Below are positions 57,377 through 64,000 of a stretch of 64,000 bases of DNA, piece by piece. The notes beneath the pieces were generated by a model. It was not told the DNA's origin, did no database searches, and saw only the letters and a list, made by a program, of their open reading frames with translations. The first letter of the stretch is position 1, and each line of letters opens with the position of its first letter. A program made the position numbers and the translations under genes. Origin of the DNA: Reticulitermes speratus. Taxonomy: Eukaryota; Arthropoda; Insecta; Blattodea; Rhinotermitidae. The stretch spans positions 28,414,743 to 28,478,742 of the forward strand of contig JAJKFL010000013.1 in the NCBI GenBank assembly GCA_021186555.1. Direction: 5' to 3'.

Positions 57377-60300
57377 ACGCGTGTGGCTTCAGAAAACAGA
57401 AAGCACGGACTTGCGGAATCCTGAAATTTGCCACACCAAAGCCGACGTGTTTAGTACATGTTTATTTTGACTTATCATGTTGGTAGTTCCCGTGTAAGAG
57501 AAATTGCATTTCCTACAGAACTGTGTAAGTTAGGTTTTGTGGACTGGGTGGAACTTCGCCGTCGAGTCCTGCTATCTCTTGACAGCATTCTTCTCTGCGA
57601 CTCTTTCTGTGCCTTTGCGTCTCAGTTCTATGTGTTACTGAGAGCGCGGCGCTTCAAACCACTGACACCTGTACCAGAAGACTCATCGTCAACCATTTCT
57701 AACACTAACGGGTTATTTGAACAGGAGACGAGGTAGCGGATATTGGTTTGGATGTCTCTTGACTCTGTTAAACCCGTTCTCAAAGTAATTTACTACGCAG
57801 CAGCTAGGTAAAGGAATTTGGAACATTGCTAGATCCTCTGATGGTACGTTGAGATTGAGTATTGGTTATATGGCTCTCTGCCAGTAGTTTTGAACGTTTT
57901 TTTCTTCTCGTGCTCCCTTTCTGTTATTTTAAAATCCCCACGCCCCCTCACTTTCCCAGAGGAGTTTTCTTTTGTGTTTTGAACATTTTCATGAAAAGTT
58001 GTTATTAATTTTTACGCATTTATTTGAAAGAGCTCAGTGCACAGTATTACGCTGAAGTTACGTCTATATGTAACCCGAATTTGATATAAATGTTTTGGGC
58101 AGAACTTGTATTCGCCCACAATATCGTTGGGTCTCCTGTCTGGAACTCTCAAGCTGTCTGCGATTGAGAACAATGACCCTCGGCAGAGGTTATCTAGCTC
58201 ATAGTGATTGGAAATCACGGATGACTTGTTGTGAATGATGCGCAAATATATGTTTGTTATGACTGCCTTTAAGATTTTGTATTAATTTTAGGATAAGCCT
58301 GTAACTTCTTAGTAGCATTTAATCCCGAAAGGAATATGGAACTAAGTCTGCAATTTTTCAGGAAATATTGGTTAGTTCTTAGGTTATTTAACGTTTCTGT
58401 ATCAACTGCAGTGTTCATAACGGCGAATGAGATGGAAGGTATCCGATGAGTTTAAGTGAACTATCGTTCCAGTTTCAAGAAACTTTACCTGAATTTGCGT
58501 TTAGAAAATGAGTAGAATCACGGAAAAACGCCCTCTATAACCAAACGTTCGACTTTTTCTTATGAAAATCAGACGTGTTTCCGCTAATGGTAACAGTCCC
58601 GCTTTTCAAACGTTTTGTCACTGAAACCGGTCACATATATGTAGCAGTTTGTACTAGCATGTTTCACACAACTCGTGGAAGGATTTAGTTGTATGTAATT
58701 TCCATTACTCAGAAACCGTATGTAACATTGAAGGAAAACATTGACGAGATACGAAACAATGTGTTACTCATCTTACACAATGTAAAACCTTTGCTGCTGT
58801 TCTTACGCGGTGGGAATGTTATGGGATAACGTCTTATTTAGACGACGCTGTTGGATTTCTTGAATTGGGACACGAGACGTTGAGACACGGGAAGAGACTG
58901 TATATATACTGCAATACTGCGAAATGAAGCTATATGCTAATGCACACTGCACTTATTGAACAATGCAGAAGATACTGAAACTGACACAGAACAGTCGCAA
59001 TCATTTGCATCGGTTTTGTATTGAGTGATTCAGTATTTTGTAAAACCTCGTAACACCGTACTGACAGCATTATGTAAAGTGACCCAGATTTTCAAGCCGT
59101 ATGCCTGCCATTAAGTCAGATTTTTGTGAATAATACAGTTCATGAAATGTGCCAGGCAGCATACGCTTCGTATATCTTAGAGTGATTTGTAACGTTTTGT
59201 GACAGTATGACATGTTTACGAGAAAATTGCAGCGGGTGTTCCTTTATACTTCGTATTTAATTTTTGTCAACATTGATCACAGGTTGCCGGATTGCGCGTT
59301 GTGTGCAGCTTGTAACCTCTTCTAATTTTGTTCATGTAATTTCTGTTGCAGTCTAACAGACATAGTTGTAGCATATTGTTATAAAATTCAATGTAATAAA
59401 GAAAGCAATAATTTATTGAATCAGTCGTAGAAAGTTTTGGCCCTTAGCTTGCAGTGGTTGTATGTAATCAGATGACAAGTTCGAGATATGGCTGGCTGAT
59501 AGATGGCCGAGATTCGAAGGGGACACCGTTACATCAACCTGCCGGTCAAATCGTTTTGTGACTGAATTTGTTATAAAATGCTAAACGATGGCTGATTTTG
59601 TTTGAGCTACGAATTTTAAGAACTAAGATTCCTTCATACGAAATTTCCTTGGCATGTTTCGCTTCGAAATTGCGGACTCGCGTTCTGCTAGCCGATATAG
59701 TCTAATAGTACGACTGTGAAGCCTTTCACGAAAATAAATAAAACTGAATTTACTCTTACGTAATGAAATCACAACTTGTCGAATTCATGTTTTCTGCCAC
59801 CACGCCACGGTGTTTTGAGTGGAAAATCCACAAAACGGAAAATAAATAATCACAGCTTTCCTTCCGTAATCATGCAAACTGCAGGATTGTGTATTTTTCT
59901 TTTACGTTTACAATTCTCGTTGGTGAATGTTTTTTCTGCCTGAATTTCTTATGCTGAAACTTCCCTTCTCATCCATCCACATTACAAACCAACTCCCTAT
60001 GGTTATTTTCTCTTCTTCTTTCTTCGTTTTTCCTTCCTTCGTGCCTTACTTTTCCGTTCTTGCCTACACCTTCGTATTTTCTGCTTTTCACTTGTTATTC
60101 TGAGAGTTAGTTTTATATAGAGTACCGCCCCTAGCTTGCACCCTGTAGCCTATATATCACGTCGAAGCAGCAGCGTTTTTCTGACTATGTAGTGTGGAAA
60201 TTTGGATGCTACTGGGATTTGTTTGAATCGAACACTACTACATTTCCGTCTTTTATTTCTTACACAAATCTCTTGAAACGATCGGCAACTACGCGTAAAT

Positions 60301-60448
60301 GTACACAAATCGGAAGGCGAAATCCCATGAACGATCTCCTATTTACGCTTTTTTATGAAGTTACAAATAACGACTTGTAGGGAGACCACGTCCGACCGTC
60401 TGTGTCATAGTATCAGCGACTAAACTGTTTGTCAGATCTTTATTAAAT
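57377..60448. other. No supported gene
   Basis: About 3 kb without recognised repeats or exons. Confidence 0.5.
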
Positions 60449-60990
60449 TCTATGTATGAGTTCTTTACAACACATTTTCGAGCAGGCGTCGTTTTCGTGA
60501 ACATCGGTTCATTGACAGTCATACTTTACTTAAGCGCCTAAATACGTTTGTACCCGTACTTTCCATATTTCTGGACCGGTGTGGGTGAAATTAAGTATAA
60601 GAAGTCTCCACCTAATGCCGCGGAGTAACTGAGTTTTGCGAATATCGGCGCAGCGAATGCCATTCTTTGTTTAAGGATGTAAATATATTTTTTCTCGCGT
60701 TTTGTACGTTTTCAATCCGATTTGGAAAATATTCAGTATCGGAGATGACCAGAAAAATTTATTGAGTGAGAGTGAGTTTCGTGAAAATCAGCGCACTGGA
60801 AGCCATACTTTACTTAAAGACGTAAATGAATTTTTATACGTACTTCTACATTCATTGTCAGTTTTCGGTGAAAATCGACATGAGAATTTTCACGTAATAC
60901 TTTTGAGCATTTGCAAGTTTCATGAAAGTCTGCGCAAGGAATATCATGCTTTTCTTATGGACGTAAGTAAAATTACGTGTCCATTTACGC
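60449..60990 (+). repeat. Degenerate tandem array, about 142-bp units
   Basis: Units begin at 60491, 60633, 60776 and 60917 (spacings 142, 143, 141) with GTTTTCGTGAACATCGG, GTTTTGCGAATATCGGCGC, GTTTCGTGAAAATCAGCGC and GTTTCATGAAAGTCTGCGC. Each continues through a variant of GCCATACTTTACTTAAAGAC and GTAAAT. The second half of a preceding unit is visible at 60453-60490 (ATGAGTTCTTTACAACACAT versus ATGAGAATTTTCACGTAATA). Identity between units is low, so the array is old and easy to miss. A 107-codon frame overlaps units 2-4 but has no known domain. Confidence 0.75.
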
Positions 60991-61460
60991 TTGTACCGAG
61001 GAACTGTGTGGCATTTTGGAAGTAAAGAACTCATTTGCGTCGGTGCGCTGCGTCACGGACAACAAACATCATTTGCAATCCTATTTTTTTAAAATAAAAC
61101 AACATAGAACACGTGCCCATGCATGTGCAATTGGTTGCAGTGAGAGTGGAAGTCTGTTGGTGTGACGATCTGCCTTCCTGTACATTGAGAGGGTTGAGCG
61201 ACATAGGAACATGATTGAAGTTTACCGTAGAAGACGGCAGGCTGAGTAAACTTTAAAGATATATGAAATGCTCTGTTTAAAATTAATATTTATTCTGTCG
61301 CATCTCAGGGTTGTAATAACTTAAAGTACCGTGTAAGATGCTCAGTTAAGAATGCTGTTTGCGAGCATTCCGTTGTCTTAGTCGAAAGTGCATTAATACA
61401 CCCTTCTAATTTTCTGTTGTGTATTCTGTCTTGCCTGTTTAGTACCGCCTGTTTGTATGA
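60991..61460. other. No supported gene
   Basis: Nothing recognised before the mariner. Confidence 0.45.
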
Positions 61461-61462
61461 TA

Positions 61463-61492
61463 CACAGTCCGACAATTATATAATGAGACTGA
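61463..61492 (+). repeat. Left mariner terminal inverted repeat
   Basis: Thirty bases, starting CACAGTCCGACAAT and ending GAGACTGA, exactly complementary to the right end. The next base inward no longer matches. Confidence 0.97.
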
Positions 61493-61659
61493 TTTTATTT
61501 TGACCAAGATAGAAGTGCCATCTATGAAGCAATGCATGCCATCCAAGTGCCCAACCTTCATCTGTAATCTGGCAACACCGCAACGTCCCACGCTAGGCAT
61601 GACGGGAAATACGGCGCCATGTTGTGTAGGTAGTGAGAGGACGCGGTCACAGTAGCAGC

Positions 61660-62697
61660 ATGGAGCAGAGAGCGAACATTAAATTCTGTGTTAAACTCGG
61701 GAAAACTGCAGCTGAGACTGTGAAATTGATGAGACAAGTGTATGGGGATAATTCTTTATCTCGTGCACAGATATTCAGGTGGTATGCACGATTCAAAAGT
61801 GGTGTGGAAACGATTGAAGATGAAGCCAGGCCTGGGCGTCCATTTTCTGTTCGTAACGAGGGACTCATTGTGAAAGTGAGAGAACGAATACAAGAAGAAC
61901 GTTGTGTGACTGTGAGAATGATGGCTGATGAGTTTGGTGTTAACAGGGAGACGATTCGTCAAATCTTAATGGAAGACCTGGGCAAGAGAAAGGTCGCTTC
62001 CCGGTTTGTGCCGCATTCATTGAATGATGATCAAAGACACGAGCGTGTTCAGTACGCAAAAGACATCATTAAAACTGCTCATAGAAATAAAACTTTCTTG
62101 AATTCGATTGTAGCAGAGGATGAAACTTGGTGTTTTCGCTATGATCCCACAACTAAACGCCAAAGTGCTGAATGGAAGTCACCAGCATCACCAAAAGGCA
62201 AAAAAGTTCGTTTTCAAAAGTCAAAAGTGAAGACAATGCTTGTGTGTTTCTACGACAGCAAGGGAATTATTCACCACGAGTTTGTCCCTCAGGGACAAAC
62301 TGTCACTGGCAGTTTTTATTTGAGTGTTCTGGAACGCCTATGGAAGAGGATTCGCCGTGTCCGGCCCGAGTACTCAGCACCAGGCAGTTGGTTTCTTCTT
62401 CACGACAATGCACCGGTTCACCGGGCAGTTGCTGTACAAGAATTTTTAGCCCAAAAACAAGTGTGCGTGCTCAATCATCCGCCTTACTCCCCTGATTTAT
62501 CCCCCTGTGATTATTTTCTGTTCCCCAAACTGAAGTTACCATTGAAAGGGCGCCTCTTTGAAGATGTTCAAGACATCCAAGGAGCTGTGACATCGAGTCT
62601 TCGGGCCATACCACAAGAAGACGTGCAGAGGTCGTTCCAGTCTTTGCTAGATCGTGCCACTCGCTGTATCGATGCAGAAGGGATGTACTTTGAATAA
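61660..62697 (+). CDS. Mariner transposase, DD34D
   Basis: Predicted nuclear DNA transposase that would bind the terminal repeats and cut and paste the element into TA sites. The first ATG (61660) gives 345 residues, the usual mariner length; an in-frame GTG at 61633 lies upstream and is not a plausible eukaryotic start. Two N-terminal helix-turn-helix regions (about residues 1-45 and 65-112) are joined by an AT-hook-like GRP at 59-61. The linker motif at 116-121 reads FVPHSL in place of WVPHEL. The catalytic triad is visible as D154 (AEDETW), D249 (LLHDN) and D284 (SPCDY), with 34 residues between the last two, plus YSPDLSP at 276-282. No stop, frameshift or lost key residue was seen. A polyadenylation signal overlaps the stop. 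This is the only gene of the window that looks functional. The subfamily is uncertain. Confidence 0.96.
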   Translation: MEQRANIKFCVKLGKTAAETVKLMRQVYGDNSLSRAQIFRWYARFKSGVETIEDEARPGRPFSVRNEGLIVKVRERIQEERCVTVRMMADEFGVNRETIRQILMEDLGKRKVASRFVPHSLNDDQRHERVQYAKDIIKTAHRNKTFLNSIVAEDETWCFRYDPTTKRQSAEWKSPASPKGKKVRFQKSKVKTMLVCFYDSKGIIHHEFVPQGQTVTGSFYLSVLERLWKRIRRVRPEYSAPGSWFLLHDNAPVHRAVAVQEFLAQKQVCVLNHPPYSPDLSPCDYFLFPKLKLPLKGRLFEDVQDIQGAVTSSLRAIPQEDVQRSFQSLLDRATRCIDAEGMYFE

Positions 62698-62698
62698 A
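62693..62698 (+). promoter_or_regulatory. AATAAA polyadenylation signal over the stop
   Basis: The hexamer AATAAA spans the TAA stop codon (62695-62697) of the transposase, a compact arrangement. Confidence 0.6.
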
Positions 62699-62744
62699 AT
62701 ACAGATAGTACTCAAGTCTTTTGTTCCAGTTTTATTCTATAACC

Positions 62745-62774
62745 TCAGTCTCATTATATAATTGTCGGACTGTG
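62745..62774 (-). repeat. Right mariner terminal inverted repeat
   Basis: Exact reverse complement of 61463-61492, followed by the TA duplication. Confidence 0.97.
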
Positions 62775-62776
62775 TA

Positions 62777-64000
62777 TGCCTTAGATACGGATTAACGTTC
62801 TGCTGCAGTTTTTACTGTTTTCACTGTACACTCGAAATCTACCAAGTTCGAATTCCGAACTAGATCGTCGATCACTTTGATTCTCCTTGTTATTTTCCTC
62901 GTTCCTTGTACAAATGTCTTCTCGAATTCAGTTTCAGTATTTGCCTCTCAGTTACTCTAAAACAAACATGCTATACGAAGAAACTGTACAGTACATAGAA
63001 TAACTGTGTTGTCGAGGAATCACAATTCTTTGCATTGTTGCACACATTGTATACAGTCTTGGCGTACATGGTACAAGAATAAATCGGAATTTAAGTATTA
63101 AAATAATTCGCCCGTAGCTAACATATTGTAGATTCCGAAGTGTTGGATCTCAGCTGTTTAATATGCAGATGTGTCATAGAAGATCGGCCTACAAGTTTAA
63201 AGTGGGCAGTTTACATTCAATAATAAATTGCAATCTGCAGTCTGCATAGCTTCGTATTATGTTGTTACTTCAACTTTAAAAAATCCTAATACAGAGTGCA
63301 CATTTTCATAGGTCTGTTTTCAAACCGAATTCTTATTGTTGCGTGAATAGCGTTAGTACTGGTCCGACCTCACAAGTTCATGCCCTCCCTGTGTTATCTA
63401 CTTTTGAAAACAACAATTTGAAAACTGCCAAGAATTGTCGTTTTCGGTGAGTCGGCAAGTGCGGAACATTTTGCTTGAAGTTGACCAGTTGATGTGCATA
63501 ACATTGAAGCCTGTGTTTCACTGGCAGACGGACATATGCTTGAAAGTTGGCAGTATGGGTTTGAAGTATGTCATAATTCATTTCGTAAACTGAGAAGGGG
63601 CGACAGTAAATGCTGTAAATGCTGATGGAACCCGCGAAGTCTTACTGCCATGTCTTAACTACCCTCATTTGCTAAAAGCTGAAGTGGACAACACAAGACA
63701 ACCAATCAGTGGCTTATGGTGGTTGGGTGCTGCCTGAAATCGTCTACTGTAGGCATGAGAATAAAAGTCCTCTCTACCTTTGCTATAAGGGCGAGGAGCT
63801 GTCTTCACAACATCTCGCTGCAGGTAGTTTAAATACACAATAATGTGGAGTTTAAACCATTTGATTCTCAATTCAAGTTACTTTGACACGAGACGTCTTA
63901 TACCGTAATGTAAGTTATACAAATGGTGTTAATCTCGTCTGTCGTATCACTTTGTGCATTCTTAAAATATTCATATTTTGTCCTGTCTCTGTGATTTTTC
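62777..64000. other. No supported gene
   Basis: Short frames only; nothing recognised to the window end. Confidence 0.45.

Larger units (their letters stand above)
61463..62774 (+). mobile_element. Complete mariner transposon, 1312 bp
   Basis: Bounded by 30-bp perfect terminal inverted repeats (61463-61492 and 62745-62774) beginning CACAGTCCGACAATTATATA. It is flanked on both sides by the TA target duplication (61461-61462 and 62775-62776). It contains a single uninterrupted transposase frame. Size, architecture and target site are standard for the Tc1/mariner superfamily. Perfect ends plus an intact frame imply recent insertion. The ends do not match the mauritiana or irritans repeats I can recall, so I leave the subfamily open. 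Confidence 0.97.

Noticed and set aside
56992..57486. 164-codon frame, the longest after the transposase
   Set aside because: Opens at GTG, overlaps a diverged tRNA-like SINE and has no recognisable domain.
61633..61659. Nine-codon upstream extension of the transposase from GTG
   Set aside because: GTG is not a normal eukaryotic start, and the ATG at 61660 gives the standard 345 residues.
1..64000. CRISPR arrays, operons, phage or telomeric TTAGG arrays
   Set aside because: Looked for regular spacer repeats, gene strings and TTAGG runs; none seen.

Overview
This window looks like gene-poor animal nuclear DNA, most likely from an insect. The evidence is a complete mariner transposon, an eight-base-duplicated hAT miniature element, several tRNA-derived SINE families, decayed non-LTR retrotransposon 3' ends, and many short microsatellites. 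The translated SINE and LINE pieces resemble junk peptides I associate with cockroach and termite sequence, so Blattodea is my best guess. That attribution rests on memory and could not be checked. Nothing bacterial or viral was seen: no operons, no CRISPR array, no phage genes.

Only one convincing intact protein gene is present: a 345-residue mariner transposase at 61660-62697. It lies inside a complete element (61463-62774) with 30-bp perfect terminal inverted repeats and a TA target duplication. All other open frames are short, often start at GTG or TTG, and mostly run through repeats. I found no supported host exon. The window is best read as intergenic or long-intron DNA.

Layout. 0-12 kb: family C and A SINEs, LINE 3' ends (6.9, 9.1 and 10.6 kb), an 85-bp tandem duplication and a 408-bp inverted-repeat element (11.5 kb). 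12-24 kb: a decayed mariner pseudogene (12.1-12.4 kb), family B and D SINEs, and a 25-bp perfect inverted repeat around 24.0 kb. 24-36 kb: palindromic elements (24.4 and 30.3 kb), a young full-length family B SINE (28.4 kb), a 482-bp hAT miniature element (31.0 kb), and a family A SINE nested in another repeat (35 kb). 36-50 kb: more LINE ends (36.5 and 40.2 kb), a 77-bp triplication (44.7 kb), a SINE nested in a SINE (46.0-46.4 kb), a palindrome (48.4 kb) and a family C SINE with a perfect 17-bp duplication (49.3 kb). 50-64 kb: further SINEs, a LINE end (56.4 kb), a strongly diverged tandem array of about 142-bp units (60.45-60.99 kb), and the mariner.

Two patterns cut across these classes. 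First, a small structured motif of the form CTGANGATG, then a stem-loop, then CGAAACRTGT or CGAAACGTCG, recurs about ten times on both strands. It resembles a hammerhead-ribozyme core but carries one extra base. Second, six copies of one LINE family share the same coding end and 3' UTR, and three of them finish in different microsatellite units. The SINEs and the hAT element depend on enzymes encoded elsewhere in the genome. The mariner is the only element here that appears to encode its own mobilisation protein.
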